This document shows, one piece after another, positions 46,721 through 60,047 of a stretch of 64,000 bases of DNA (position 1 is the first letter of the stretch; every line of letters begins with the position of its first letter). The stretch is taken from contig JARDYH010000007.1 in NCBI GenBank assembly GCA_029215795.1, positions 67,944,763 to 68,008,762 on the forward strand, written 5' to 3'. This DNA comes from Anniella stebbinsi. Lineage: Eukaryota > Chordata > Lepidosauria > Squamata > Anniellidae. The position numbers and the translations under genes were made by a program. The notes under the pieces are model-generated. The model was not told the origin of the DNA and did no database searches. It saw only the letters and a program-made list of their open reading frames with translations.

Positions 46721-49700
46721 TTTAATTCGGTAAGGACTGTCTGTTGCCATCTAATGCGGAGCTGGAAAATCGTCATCTTCCCCCCAGCACGGATATGACC
46801 TAGGAGTAGCTATTGATTGTCCCATTGCCAGCACACCAGGAGTGAGACCTTTCCCCCTCTGATGAGCTTCTGTTCTGATCCAGGTTCTTTAGGAATTTCA
46901 CATTTGAAACCCACAGCCGGCTGGTACTTTTATTAGGACCATATTAGGGCCCGAGGAAGAGTTCTGGAGAACTTGAAAGCTTGCTCACTATTTTGTGACA
47001 TTTTGGTTGGTTTTGTGAATATGTAGACTAGAAGGGTATGGATGGATAAAATCCAGTTGCAGCCTCTTTACCCTTCGAACCTGGTTTTCATTTCTTTTAG
47101 GCTTGTGCTACTGCAGTATCCCATAAGAGGGCAGCACATACCCATTGCTGACCTAACCCTTGATGCCCGCCTAGGCTCTGTTATAGAACAGGAAATGCTT
47201 TGTAAGAGTCAACAAAACAAGTAAAGGAGTTTCCCTTAGAGGGATGGGGATAAAATGCACCTGATTGCTTTGCCCAAACTTCTCATAGCTGATAGGCCCA
47301 TCCCACTCCCACCCTGAATTAAAATTAGGAGCATGCTTCATTCACGCCCCTGCAGAAGTCCAGTTCTTTGTATGTGCTCTCAGAAGAAACACCCCCTCAC
47401 TGGATTTCAGGGGGACAGACTCCCGTGTGAGTGTGTGTATGTATAAACATCTGCACAGCCCAAGTCCTTGCATGTTTACTTGGTGATTAGTCCTGCTGAA
47501 TTTGAGGGGCTTTACTCCCGAGTTAGTGTGCGTAAGATTGTAGCCTTCGTGTGAGAGAGCGTGAGTGATTAGAAGGTGACAACAAGTCTAGAGTCATGAC
47601 TTATGGAGAAATGCAATGGACAGCCTCCTCTGGGGATGGGTGATTTGCAAACACAGTTGAACAGGGTCTGAGCTGCAGTCGAAAAAGCTGGGGCCTGGAA
47701 AAGTTTTAAGCACCCCACTCCCTGCTCCAAAGCTAAAGGTAAGAAAATACTGAGGTACTTTCTCTCATTGTCTAGAGAGGAAACTTCTGGGCTTATTGTT
47801 AAGATCATTTCTTGGCCTCCCTGGAGGTGAAAGTGAGAGCTGCCCATCGAAATCAATGGAGAAATCTGTATCACGGTTTTTCGATTGTCCATAGAAGATT
47901 TTGTTCCGCTTCTGTCATTCGAACCCAGTGTTGTGCCTCAGTTTGGGATAGAAGAGGAAGGCGGAACAGCTGAGCCCTTCACTTGAGCAGGCAGAAGCTA
48001 GCTGCAGCCCAATGCAGCTGACCTCAATCCCAAATCACTTATCCTAATATAAGGCAAGTCAGAGACACTGTGCGATTGCTGGAAGCAACTGTCTTGTTTG
48101 GTGCTGTGTTTCTGTTACTTGCCTACCAGCTCCTTAATTGTGTTTTGAATGTGATTTGATTCTGGAAAGACCTCAACTATTCGTCGGCGTATCCCTGAAA
48201 CCGATACTGTTTAACTTGGCTCCTGACGTCTATTTCTGGCATACCAACCTCAGACTGTTAATTGACGATTCTAGCCGTGGTTTATCTTGCAAACTCCTGT
48301 GATTTACGACACCCAAGAGAACCAAGAGTTTTACCATTTTGCATTTCCCGTTCTGCCAGGGCCCCTATCAACTCATTAGTCCTCTACCTCTACCATGGAG
48401 TAATGACAGTCGGTCCCAACTATTACATCAATAGGTCGCAGCCAAGGATGGTGCTCAGTGAGGTTTAAGGGGCAGGCCCTTAAATAACTGGCTCCTTGAT
48501 CAAGCAGTGTGCACAGTGGGTGAGGCATCACTGAGGAGATTAAGGCAGGGTGGGCAGAAGGTTCAGGGGTGCCCAACCTTTTTGGGGCAGTGGGCACTCC
48601 CAGAAAATAGCTGCCGTGCCAAGGCTGGTCACAAAACACTCATTTCCTAGAAGGCAAACTGGTGAACCTGAAAGAAAAGTAACTTGTCCCAGAACTCAAG
48701 TTTGAGGTAGAGGTAGAGCATTATTTGAATATTGTTTTCCTTCTGGAATATTTTGTACACTGCTTTGGTTAGTCTCAGAAAGTCTGTCTAGAAATACCTT
48801 AAACAAACAAATAAAAGGGCCAACAAACATGCCCTGGGATATGGAGCTAAGCCTTAAATTGATATTCGGGTTGACTTTTCTTCCAGCCACTCTCCTTGGT
48901 TTGAACATGAGCTGACTTACAGTATCCCAAATCAGTCACTGGGTACCTAGGATTCTAAAGCAGAGGGGCTTAAATGGGCCTTGATCAGGAAGATCCTGCC
49001 TTGGAGGCCCAGCATTCCCCCAAGCGTACCCAAGGCAAAATGCAAAAGCGAGCTATTCACAGGCTATCCTAAATGCATGATGCTTCAGTCTGACCTTGAG
49101 GCCAGCGACTTGGATCTTCCCATTGAGGAATCTAAAGTGTTCACTCTGCTAGGATATCACTCACCCACCATCCCTCATTCTCCTGTAAGCCCTGCGCTGA
49201 GAGGTGTTCACCCACTAAAGCTGGAGCACAAGCCCTTGATGCTCAAGAGTTCTGACTTTCATTGGAACCACGTCTGCAGCCTGTGGGAGCTCTCCAGGGT
49301 CCTGAAATGTCTGCTGTATGTCTCAGGCGGCTTCATTTCTTGTGGTCTTCTGCTTGCTGCCTACACACACCATTCACGATCCATTGCTCCCAAGTCTGGC
49401 TCAACACCAGTGTGTGGGCCTCATCCAGACTGGTACAGGAGGTCTAACCACTCCAGCACCAGTTACTTTAGATCCATTCCATGAGCAAAGACCTCTGGAT
49501 GTTGATTCCACCCTCCTCACTGCTTTCCTGTTTCTTTTATCCAACAATAAGCTTGGAACTCAGTGACAAGATCTCTCAAGACTGGCTCCGGCTCCACAGG
49601 GCTTGGTTTTTATCTGTCAGCAGCAGCGTCACATCTTAGCTGGCAGATAGCGACGCGGCCTGCCCCAGGGACTCAGCGCGAGTCAAGAGCATTCTCTCCA

Positions 49701-51534
49701 TTCAGTAAACTCAAGGGTTAGCTCCTTTTCATCACTGGCTGCCATGTATTAATCCGCAGCAGTTCTTTGGAAGATAAAGGGTCTGGGAAGGGCATTTTAG
49801 CCATCCCTATGAGCTCTCCTTTTTGGTCTCCCTTTCAGAGAGAATTATGAAGGTCTGAACTCCCCGAAGAAGGAGAAACGAGAGTGAGAGTCAGCAAAGA
49901 TAAAGAACACCACGTCCGCATTGCATAATTTCCCGTGCCCTGCCATGCTATGAGGACTTGTGACCGCCAAATCAGGACTTTCACCCAGGTGTGGATTGCT
50001 GACAATGTTGTTGGCCTCCTTTGGAAAAAGAGATCAGGGCAGAGTTGGGAGGACTTCCAGAGCTGGTGCTCTTACATAACCAACCCACTCTTTTCCTCTT
50101 GCCCACCGGAGCTCTTCCCTGCTCGAGGCCAACTGGGTAAAAGTTTAGTTCACTAATCAGTACTTCCCAATAAATTAGAGTTAAGAGCCCACCTGTCTAT
50201 TCATGAACAATGTTTTTCATTCTGCTGTAAATATGGACCAACCAAGGAGACATTTACAGAGATGGCCTTTCCAACCAACATCTTCGGTATAATAAACTGT
50301 AAGCTATCTTGTGCTTCCTCCAGAATTTCCAAGGAGGCGCCTGTACTGGAGGGGTTGATAATAAGCAACATGTATTTAGAATTAGTCCAGAAATGGGTTA
50401 AAAGCAGTGGAGGCTGGTGGCTCTGAAGTCAGTGGGCCGGTGAATCCGCCTCGGGTGTCAGTCAGAACTTTAAAAGAGCTCTCCATCAAATAAATCTGAC
50501 TGATTTTGACTGAAACCCGGAGCAGATTCGCATTAGGGGCAATGTGGACATGTGAATTAGTGCACATATACACACCCCAAGTGTGTGTGTGTGGGGAAAC
50601 AGTCCACAAGTCTGCTGAATCCTCACCACTCGGAAAAAGCCGGCCCGCTGCAGAATCCGCAGGTTGGATTCATAGAAATCTGAATCGTTTCCAGATTTCT
50701 CTGTGTTGGGTGCATACAGCGTTCGCTAAGCGTTCCTGGAGAGGATCCATTCACTTGATGATAAACAAAATAAGTGTGTCTTGAGTTCAAGAAGACGGTG
50801 CCCTCCGCAAAACCCCGCCGGCCCTCCAAAGGCTTTCCCTTCCCACCTCTACCCCACTGCGAATTAAGGAAGATTGTACTTTGTTCTTCGTTCCCTACAC
50901 GAGGTCCGTACCGGCAAGCTATTTTTAGCTGCTATTAACCTCCCGCCTTCCACCGTTAGGGCCTCTCTGCCATCGCTGGAGGCTGCGGCCAATTTGTCTA
51001 ATTAAAGAGAATTAAGGAAGAAGTGTCCCCAATTAAAGCAGGAGAAATCGTCTATTTTGGAGGTAGGTTTTTTGGCCACGGGTGTCAAACGGAATTAGCA
51101 GAGATGGAGACCTGTTCCAGCTTTGAAGGGGTTCAAAGGAGGGGGGGACCTTCTTTGCCTCGAGAAGAAGGACTAATTGGAGATGGTCTTGATTTGCCCG
51201 AGAAAGAGGCCTTGGGGGTGATTTCCAAGCAAAACCCCAACGGCAAATTAAAACAAAAAGCAAAAGCAATTTTTGAGCGTCGATGCGGACGCATCGTCTT
51301 CCATCCCATAACCATACCCAAAACGTTGGTGAATGTATTTCTGCATTTGCCAGACTGAGACTCGCTTAGCATTCAAGGCTCTGGGGCATCATCTCAGAAA
51401 CTCAGGAGGATCTCAGCTAATCTCAACAAATTGCAGATTAACTACCTCATAACATGGTTTAATCAGCTCTCCTTACTTGTAATGGGGTGACTGGCCAGTG
51501 AGCTAGGGCCATGTACAAAGGAGTTGTTGTGTTA
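46721..51534. other. Intergenic, no gene recognised
   Basis: I saw no coding pattern with splice support. It holds one copy of the GGAGGCTGGTGGCTC repeat (50400-50560) and an AT-rich stretch with several ATTAA/TAATTA words at 50990-51045. AATAAA at about 50290 is isolated. Confidence 0.5.
50400..50560 (+). repeat. GGAGGCTGGTGGCTC repeat, copy 2
   Basis: Contains AGTGGAGGCTGGTGGCTCTG, GTCAGTCAGAACTTTAAAAG and an inverted part (GACTGAAACCCGGAGC). Confidence 0.5.
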
Positions 51535-51680
51535 TTGTTATTTTACGCCTTTCCTCCAAGGAGCACAGAGTAACACGCATGGGTTCTCTCTTGCAACCAT
51601 TTTGTTCTCACAACAACCCTGTGAGGTAGGTTAGGCTGAGAGAGAGAGAGGAACGGCCCATGGTCCCCCAGTGAGTTTCA
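51535..51680 (-). repeat. tRNA-derived SINE (MIR-like), truncated
   Basis: Contains ACAACCCTGTGAGGTAGGTT and CCCCCAGTGAGTTTCA. The tRNA-related part is missing, replaced by a CR1 copy that starts at 51684. Confidence 0.6.
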
Positions 51681-51683
51681 CAG

Positions 51684-52105
51684 AATCATAGCATCATAGA
51701 ATAGTAGAGTTGGAAGGGGCCTATGAGGCCATCAAGTCCAACCCCCTGCTCAATGCAGGAATCTACCTTAAAGCATCCCTGAAAGATGGTTGTCCAGCTG
51801 CCTCTTGAAGGTCTCTAGTGTGGGAGAGACCACCACCTCCCTAGGTCATTGGTTCCATTGTCGCACTGCTCTAACAGTCAGGACGTTTTTCCTGATGTCC
51901 AGCCGGAATCTGGCTTCCTGTAACATGAGCCCGTTATTCCGTGTCCTGCATTCTGGGTTGATCGAGAAGAGATCCTGGCCCTCCTCTGTGTGACAACCTT
52001 GCAAGTATTTGAAGAGTGCTATCATGTCTCCCCTCCATCTTCTCTTCTCCAGGTTAAACATGCCCAGTTCTTTCAGTCTCTCCTCATAGGGCTTTAAGGA
52101 GAGCC
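51684..52105 (-). repeat. CR1 LINE 3' end
   Basis: On the + strand it begins with the complement of the CR1 tail (CATAGAATAGTAGAGTTGGA) and includes CAGTCAGGACGTTTTTCCTG, the complement of the sequence in the intron 27 units. It follows a SINE fragment directly. Confidence 0.8.
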
Positions 52106-52139
52106 AGGTTTCTGGCTGTGCAGACGGTTTCAACTTTAT

Positions 52140-52345
52140 TCCCAGACATTTGACAGCATACAAGACAGCTTTTTAATGGGTCCTGGGATTTTGATTGCTG
52201 ATGATGTAAAATTGTTTTTATATTTTTGGACATTGCTGGTTTTATATGATGTTATCATTTTGTATTTTTAGGGTTTTGATCTTTGTAAAAGGCCCAGACA
52301 GCTTTGGCTATGGGGCGGTAATAAATGAATGAAAGAATGAACTAG
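52140..52345 (+). repeat. L2-like LINE 3' tail
   Basis: A/T-rich UTR followed by GCTTTGGCTATGGGGCGGTA and a short AATG tail (to about 52340). Confidence 0.55.
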
Positions 52346-53394
52346 AGTCTTCCAGGTTTAGGTTCTAGCCCAAGGCGGTAACAGCGGCTGCTGGTACTGT
52401 GAGAGCTCTCCTGCTCCATTCAATATAGAGACGTGATCTATGTGTGTACAGGAATGTACATGCGAGCGTACCTTGAACGTGTAGAAGCTCTGGACGTCTG
52501 ACCAGGGTTTCTACCGTCTGATACTAGCCTTGCTATTCTGTTGTGCGAAGCAGAGAGAAAGGCTTCTCTCGTTAGGCTTGGTGGTGGTAAGAAGAATCAT
52601 TTTCTGAATGGACCATCATGCTGGCCATTATCCAACACCCCCCCGCCCCCCCCCCCCAACATTGCGGAAGGTAGCTGAAGATAGGGATCTACGGATTTTA
52701 TAATATCCATTCCATTTGCATTTTGGAGATTGTCAGGCGTTTTTCATTCTCTTGTCTGATCATTGACCGAATCGGATTTCCCCCCCAATTTCCCAAATCC
52801 ACCCTTGCAAAGATGTGTAAATCCCCAAATGTGCAAATCCACCCCAAAATGTGCATTTTTATGCTTTAGTCCATGGGGGGGGGGAATGCACAATTTTGGC
52901 TGGTGTTTTTTTTTCTTTTTTCCTGTGACTACATTTGCGAAAAATTCTGGGAAGTAACAAACCTGGTCTGCAGAATCTGTTGTGACTGTGGAATCTGCGA
53001 ATTGGATACGTAGGAATTTGAATTCATTTGATTCGATTGTGTTTTTTTCTCCCACAGTCCTATCTGAAGTTGAGCCTTCTTGCAGGTTGGGGCTGGTTGG
53101 ATTTGAGTGGAGACAAACCATTTTGGATTTTTAGGGAGTTGGCTGGCCAGCAGTCTGGGGTGGGATGCAAAAGAATTGCTGTTGCTTTGAGGCTGAGCGT
53201 GTGCTGATGTTGCTTTAGGGCTTGCTAGCTGGTTCTCACCTGCTCTATCTGTATAGCTGACAACAGTGTCAATGGTCTCTCCTTATAACGGAGAGTCAAT
53301 ATGCCTTAGGAATTTCCTACCACTTGTGAGAGTGAGGAGCAGGAATGAATGAATGAATGAATGAAAGAAAGAAAATGCCCCAAAGAAGACACTC

Positions 53395-53745
53395 CAATCC
53401 AGTCACCTTGGGCAGGCAGACTGAGGAGAAGGTTGTCACACAAAAGAGGGCCAGGATCTCTTCTCAGTCATCCCAGAGTGCAGGACACAGGATAATGGGC
53501 TCAAGGTACAGGAAGCCAGATTCCGGCCAGACATCAGGAAAAACGTCCTGACTGTTAGAGCAGTACGACAATGGAACCGATGACCTAGGGAAGTTGTGGG
53601 CTGTCCCACACTAGAGGCCGTCAAGAGGCAGCTGGACAATCATCTTTCAGGGATGCTTTGAGGTGGAGTCCTGCATTGAGCAGGGGGTTGGTCTCGATGG
53701 CCTTGTAGGCCCCTTCCAACTCTACTATTCTATGATTCTATGATT
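53395..53745 (+). repeat. CR1 LINE 3' end
   Basis: Same family, ending CTATTCTATGATTCTATGAT. It is preceded by a short AATG microsatellite (about 53344-53365). Confidence 0.8.
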
Positions 53746-53834
53746 TGGAAGACTGCAGAGGTTTGAGAGGTAGATGCTTTGCCCTTTTAAGCAGAGGCCT
53801 CAGGAATGGAAAGAGGGAGAGGAGCCAACAGAAT

Positions 53835-53995
53835 CACCCGGGAAGGTGCTATTTTATGTATATCCTGCTTTGTGGGTCCTTGGTCAACAGCTGTTTGGCC
53901 GCTGTGTGACCAGTGTGCTGGACTAGATGGACCCTTGGTCTGATCCAGCATCAGGGCTCTTCGGATGTTCTTTAGGAGGTTAGAGCTGAAAGAAA
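53835..53995 (-). repeat. Reptile interspersed repeat, inverted copy
   Basis: Complement of the 23535 family: CTAGATGGACCCTTGGTCTG and GATCCAGCATCAGGGCTCTT are visible on the + strand. Confidence 0.5.
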
Positions 53996-54542
53996 AGGCC
54001 ACTTTGGGGCGACATTGGAGTAGTCCTTTGTGGGCACATCTCCTGCACCCCATCAAACGTCACGGCCATCCATCCATCGGTTCACCTTGAAACTTCGCCC
54101 CCTCCATCATGGAAACCTGGCCACCCACTCTGAACTCCCCATCCGACCTTGTTTAAAAGAAATCACACTTTTGAGCAAGTCAGGCCTAGTCAGAGTGGAG
54201 ACTCTCTCAGCGACCGGTGGCTGTTTCTCCGTTGAGCCACTGGAGGTCTCTAGCAAACCATGGATTCAGTTTGGAAATCCCACGGATGTGATGGAGATTC
54301 AGCATTGCCCAAAGTTGTCCAACCTTTGGACATCCAAAACAGGTCCAGTGAAAGCCATCGCTCCCCCATTTCTACTGAAACCAGAACAGTAAAACTGGAA
54401 CAAAGCGCCCTAAAACCTTGGGTCCATCCCTAGTGGGAAGCTGGTAGCCTTGGGACATCTGCAGGAGTCCAGCACCGCCCCTGTGCAAAATGGCTCTCTG
54501 CAGAGCTGGATGCTGACCAGGGACCGAGATGGTGCCTTGTTT

Positions 54543-54575
54543 GGGGGTGGGGGTGGGGGTGGGGGTGGAGGGGGG
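54543..54575. other. G-quadruplex-type G tract
   Basis: Four G5 runs each separated by a single T, then GG-A-GGGGGG. This fits the strongest class of quadruplex motif on the + strand. Confidence 0.75.
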
Positions 54576-54949
54576 AAACCCACCCGTTCCATTGGCACCA
54601 ATGGACACTCAGGGCTCTGTGGAATAAACCTCAGGCAACACCCCTGGGTGGAGCCTGGTAGGACCCTCCCTTCCACTCCTGCCTTTTCAACAAAGCACTA
54701 CCTTCAGACCTTGGGAATACTGGCCAGACAACACCCACTCTAGGTTTCATGACCAGGCAAGCTATTTTGTCGCCTGCAGCCAAGTATACGATGGCGCCCC
54801 CTTCTATTCCATGGACAAAACTCCACTGGATGGCCAGTTTAACCTTCCTTTGGCAATTGGGCAGCAGCGTCCGCCGCACCTGAAGGCCACAGGCTACCTT
54901 AGGGGCACCGTGCTGCCACCTCGCAGCATCTGCTGCCTGAAGCAATGGC

Positions 54950-55368
54950 ATCACTCTGTCTACTCAAGGGAAGCACGGAGGGCGGCAACAAGGGAGAGGG
55001 CCTTTTCAGTGGTGGCCCCCCCCAATTATGGAACAATCTCCCCGACGAGGCTCGCCTGGCGCCAACATTGTTATCTTTTCGGCGCCAGATTAAGACTTTC
55101 CTCTTCTCCCAGGCATTTAACAGCGTATGTTGAGGGTTTTGTTGTGGTGGTGGTGGTGGTTTGACCCAGAATAGTTGTTTTAAAATGGATATTGTTTTTA
55201 TAACATGTTTGTATGCTTTTTATGCTTTTAAATTTTGTCTATCAGTTTTTTAATGCTCAATGTTTTTAATTTTTGTAGACCGCCCAGAGAGCTTTGGCTA
55301 TGGGGCGGTATATAAATGGAATAAATAAATAAACAAACATATAAATAAATAAATAAATAAATAAATAA
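54950..55368 (+). repeat. L2-like LINE 3' end with AAAT tail
   Basis: Encodes [16 protein letters not shown] with a frame slip at the C tract (about 55015), then CCGCCCAGAGAGC hairpin and an (AAAT)n tail (55319-55368). Confidence 0.7.
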
Positions 55369-56504
55369 CGGTCGGGCCGGCTGTGCTAGGATGACCAGCT
55401 CCTAAAAGCACCTATCGCCACTTTCTCCAGCCTGGTGGCCTCCAGATGTTTGGGACTACAACTCCCATCAACTCTTGGCCATTGGGTATCCTGGCTGGGG
55501 ATGATGGAAACTGTAGTCCAAAGTCACCACCCCAACCTGGAACCTTCCAGAAGGGTTGGAACTACAACTCCCATCACTCCCAACCAGCATGCCTATTCCA
55601 GCCTGTAACCCTTTGGAATGGCTGGGAGCGCAACCCTCATCCTATGGGAGTTACAATCCTAGCCCATCTGGAGGGCATCAGCCTGGGGAAGGCGGCTCTA
55701 ACCACTTGCTGGGCGCTTAGTGTAAGATAAATGCATTTTCTCCCTCCCCTGTCAAAGAATGTGGGGGCTGCCTTCCTGGGGAAAAAGACACCCCCCCATG
55801 CCCTGCATTGCTTTGACATCCTCACGCTCTGGATTGCTTTAAAGAGTTCCCCGTCCCTCCTCCACCGCTTCCCTCCCCCTCCCCAAAGTTCTGTGGGATC
55901 CCTCCTCAGAGCTTGGGGGGGGGGGCTTGGCTGGTCTCTCGGCACAGATAAGAGCCAAGCATGTTGGCAAGGCAGGTGGGGGGAGGGAGAAAAGCCTCAT
56001 ATCATGGCCCCGGGGGGGGGGGGGCTAGAGAACGGCAGTGAAAAGGCTGCATCTACACAGCCCTTTGCTATTTATTTACGTTGCCCCAGGCGGACCCCGG
56101 GGAGGAAAGATGACTGGCAGCAGGCAGGCAGGCAGGCAGGCGGGAGCCGGCGTTGGGAAAAATGGCGCAGGAGCACAAAGGGAGCCCGTCTTTAGCAGGT
56201 GTGCACGTCCATGCCTCCAAAAAGGTGGAGTCCAGGATCAGGTGAGAGGCCTGCAAGATGGCCAGTCTCATCATACCACCCGGTGAGTGGTGCAGGTCCC
56301 AGGGTGAGTCTCCTTCAGGCCTGAATATAGGGTCTATTTGTACCTATCCGGACATGTTGTTAAATGGAGCCTCCAGGCTCAGAAGGAGTCTACCTCTGGA
56401 AACTGTAAGCTGGGGCATGTGGGCAAGCCAGAGGAGAAGGGCTGTGGCTGTCTTGCCCTGTTTGCGGGCTTCCTGGAGGCATCTGGCTAGCTAGGATACA
56501 TTTG
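55369..56504. other. Intergenic, GC-rich, no gene recognised
   Basis: Contains ACTACAACTCCCATCA-type repeat sequence (55450-55650), C and G tracts, and a small open stretch at 56163 (ATGGCGCAGG...) ending at CAG|gtgaga that looks exon-like but matches no family I know. Confidence 0.4.
56117..56142. repeat. (CAGG)n microsatellite
   Basis: About six units of CAGG/GGCA, downstream of the gene. Confidence 0.85.
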
Positions 56505-56753
56505 TTGATTTATGTATTGATTCATTATTACATTGAAATCCTGCCGTTTCCTCTCTTGCAAGGGGCCCAAGGTGGCTTATACAGCCCTCCTCCTCTCCAG
56601 TTTATCTTCATGACAACCCTGTGAGGTAGGGTAGGCTGAGAATCAGTGACTGGCCCAAAGTGTCCCAGCTAGCCTTACGGCCAAGTGGAGACTTGAACCC
56701 GGATCTCCCGCGTCCCAGTCCATCCAGCAGTTAACCTACACCACACTGGCTTT
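56505..56753 (-). repeat. tRNA-derived SINE (MIR-like)
   Basis: Full-length-looking copy, with CCCTGTGAGGTAGGGTAGGC and the B-box complement GACTTGAACCCGGATC. Confidence 0.65.
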
Positions 56754-59057
56754 CATCTAGGATACTGTGCTAGATGGACTTGGATACCGCATTGCTATTC
56801 TTGGGCACTTCTCAATGCTGTTCTTGGTCTTGTAGCCCCACCCCCTTGCCTTAGCCACGCCCATTGACCTCTGCCCTCTTCCATCTATGGCCAGGTCCGT
56901 TCTTTAAAGCTGTGGCGTCCAACGTGGTGCCCAGGGGCACAAATGTGCCTGTAGACCATCTCTCTTGGTGCCCACCTGGCTTCTTGACTCTCCCGATATT
57001 CATTTTGTTTCTTAAATAACTGGGAGATATCTTATTTTATTTCTTAATGAATAACCAGGAGGCTGTCCTCTTGCACTATCTTTATCCAGGTTCATAAGAG
57101 TGGTTGCATGTTTTGGGAGCACAGACCCCATTTCTACCTTGTACTTAGATTCTTGGGCAAGTAACTTTTGTATTGGTCCCATCAGTTTGCTTTATGGGAC
57201 TGGCCACGCCCACCATGGCAGCCATTTTGTGAGAGCGCTCACAACGCTCTTTCAAAATTCCAAATTCGGGGACCCTTGCTTCAAAGGAACAGACTGTCAA
57301 GTGAATTCCAACATCTTATATTTCTAACTCCAAACCAGAGCTAGAAAACGTCATGTTTTCTTTTTAAAACAGGGAAGCAACTAATATGCTATATAAAATA
57401 AACTATAAAAGCCCTGCCCTGCCCGCAGCTTAATTATCTTGTTATTGATTTATTTGAAATATTTATATTCTGCTGTTCCACAGTATAGTTTACTGTGTAT
57501 GTTATAAATATATAACATACAATTCAGGCTGGTGGTAGTTGTTTTTAACGCACACTAAAAACACATTAAATGAATTAAATCCAAATATTAGCAACAGCTA
57601 AACATTTAAAATGCAACAGAAGGCTCCAGAAACTACTGGTCATCAAGAACTCTTTCTGATAAAACAGTTTTAATGGACAAAGAGCAGAAACAAGCAAATC
57701 CCTTTCAATAGGATATTCTGCCTCTGGGTGCCACCACTAAGAAGGTCCCATCCCTGGTAACTATCCATATAAATTTTGAAGACAGCCCTCCTCCAAGGTC
57801 CGGGTCTCTGGTAATGTCTTCAGCATGGGTGTGTGTGTGTGTGGTGGGGTGGGGGCGGTTGGAGGGAAGTTCGTACAAGAAGAGATGGTTCTAATCTGAG
57901 GTGTTGGTGGTTCTAATTAGAGAGGAAAAAAGATGGTTAGAGATGGTTCTAATCCGAGCTGATGGTTCTAATTAGAGAAAAAAGAAAGTTAAGGATGGTT
58001 AGAGATGGGGGTTATCTTCGCTGGGTTTTTCCTGCGATTCTGCTGCATTGTGAGGTCCTTTGCATCCAACCAGCTGCTTTCGCCTCGAAAAGACGCAGTA
58101 TCGCAGAGTCGTTTTATGGCATTCTTTTTAGCTAAAGTGGCTCCCATTTGCTCGCTCTGCAACGTGCCCCTGTTCCTCTGCACTGAATCCTGGGCGTGCC
58201 TGTGATCTCGTCATGACATGGTGAAGGGGTGGGCCTGCCCCTTCCCCCCATCACTCCTTTTCCTAGCCCATTCCTAGCTGCGTGACTTGCTTCTCTGATG
58301 TTGTGTTCTTTAGCTTCTCTGAGGTTGCCTTACTTCACTTCCCTGGGGTTGTTTGGAGTAAATACAGTTAGGAAGCTATAACGCAGTGACAGTTTGCTGG
58401 AATGTGGCAAAATTGGGGTGGTGGGGTGCTCTCATAGGGAGGCTTCAGACCCTATCCAGGATCATTGGAGAGTTTTTGCTTCCTCCAGTAAAATGAAGCT
58501 ATCTCCCTCCTATCACCCCATTTCCTCCCTAGTCAACCATTGCCTTTGTTCCAATCCATCCCCCCCCCTTCAGAACATGTCCGCATATCTGAAACTGCGC
58601 ATTTCTGGAGTTCCAAACAGGGAGCTTTTATTCTTTCCTTTGCTGTTGCACAGATGTGCATCTCCAGTTTATCAAAATAGAGATCTGCCACCTGAGTTCC
58701 TTCTCATTCCCATTCATACAACCAGTAACAGGAGAAGCCTGGAGGGTAACAAGCCACTCACATCGACGACGTTGGTTCTATCCCGCTCCCTGCAATCTGG
58801 AAGTATGTTTTCCCCGGCACTGAAAAGCCAGGTTATTCTCCGCTGTGTAACATTGACAGAGCAGAACCAATTTCACCATACTGCGGAGAATAAGAGCTTT
58901 CCTCTCATGCTCGTTAAGATGGGGATTGGTTCTAGTCAGAGGTGTTGACAGTTCTAGTTTGAGACAGGGTTCACTAGGGCTCAGTACTAGAACCGGTTTT
59001 CACTACCTCAGCTGAGAAAAGAATGAGCAGAAGTGGTTCTGAGCACAGACAGTGTTT
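56754..59057. other. Intergenic, no gene recognised
   Basis: Mostly A/T-rich, with a TG-rich patch at 57829-57845 and an internally repeated GATGGTT(A/C)TAAT stretch at about 57880-58000. A 185-codon open frame at 58394-58948 has no recognisable domain. Confidence 0.45.
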
Positions 59058-59290
59058 GAGCCTGTTCAGACAACACACTAAGCCATGGTTAGGCCACTAA
59101 CCCTTTTTCAGCAAATGGCCCTGTTCAGACAACACATTAAACCACAATGGTTAAGCGTTTTGAGCTAAACATTATGGCTTAGTGTGTTGTGTGAGCCGTT
59201 CCTAACCATGGTAGCTACATAGCCACGGTTTAAACACACTCACTAAACACTTGCTGAAAAAGGGTTAGCGGCCTAAACGTGGCTTATTGC
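59058..59290. mobile_element. Palindromic MITE with TTCAGACAACACA ends
   Basis: Contains TGTTCAGACAACACACTAAGC on the left, repeated within and inverted on the right (TTAGTGTGTTGTGTGAGCC). Arms share CTGAAAAAGGGTTAG. The exact ends were not resolved. Confidence 0.5.
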
Positions 59291-59387
59291 CTACACACTG
59301 ACTGGGAAACAGTGCCTCTCCTGGCTTTCAGAGGGGTCTCTTTCCCATCTGTATCTGGCTGTGCCGGAGATGGAACTTGAATCCGGA

Positions 59388-59590
59388 CTTAAAAACATAA
59401 GAGGAGCTCTGCTGAATCAGGCCAAGATCCATCTAGCCCAGTACTCTGTTCACACTGTGGCCAACCAGCTGTTGACCAGGAACCCACAAGGAGGATATGG
59501 GTGCAAGAGCTCCCTGCTGTCCTTGTTCCCCAGCAACTGGTGAATATCGGCTTAGTACCTGGCAGTGAGAGCTTTCAGCTAAAAGATGCT
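59388..59590 (+). repeat. Reptile interspersed repeat (GAATCAGGCCAAGATCCATC family)
   Basis: Longest of three local copies (AAGAGGAGCTCTGCTGAATC to TGGCAGTGAGAGCTTTC). Confidence 0.55.
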
Positions 59591-60000
59591 GGTATATTTG
59601 GCCCCTCCCCTTTTGACTTTGGTCCTGCCCACCCCTGGAATGCGGCCACTGAGAACTTATCCAAAGTTGAATTCGGCCCACGAGCTGAAAGAGGTTCCCC
59701 ACCCCTGTTCCTGTGCATATGCTATTGGCGTTGTGTTAAGAGGAGCATCCACTTTGGATACTGGCCCAGGTCTGCGGCTGGCTGGCTACTTCTCTCTCCT
59801 GCATGCACTCATTTCTTTTGTCCCCTCTTCACCCTAACATCCTGCTTGGATAGCCACTTGGGGCTGAGACCTTTTGTTAAACGATGCATTGCGCTGTATT
59901 TCCTTAATCTCGGTGCTATCGTCATACACTGGATATTGCTGCAAGTAACGCGATAGACCACTGTGGGAAATTCTTTGCTCCCAGACAGAGGCTTTACTTC

Positions 60001-60047
<47 letters not shown>

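Noticed and set aside
58394..58948. 185-codon open frame downstream of the gene
   Set aside because: Composition is random-like, no family motif, no splice or context support.
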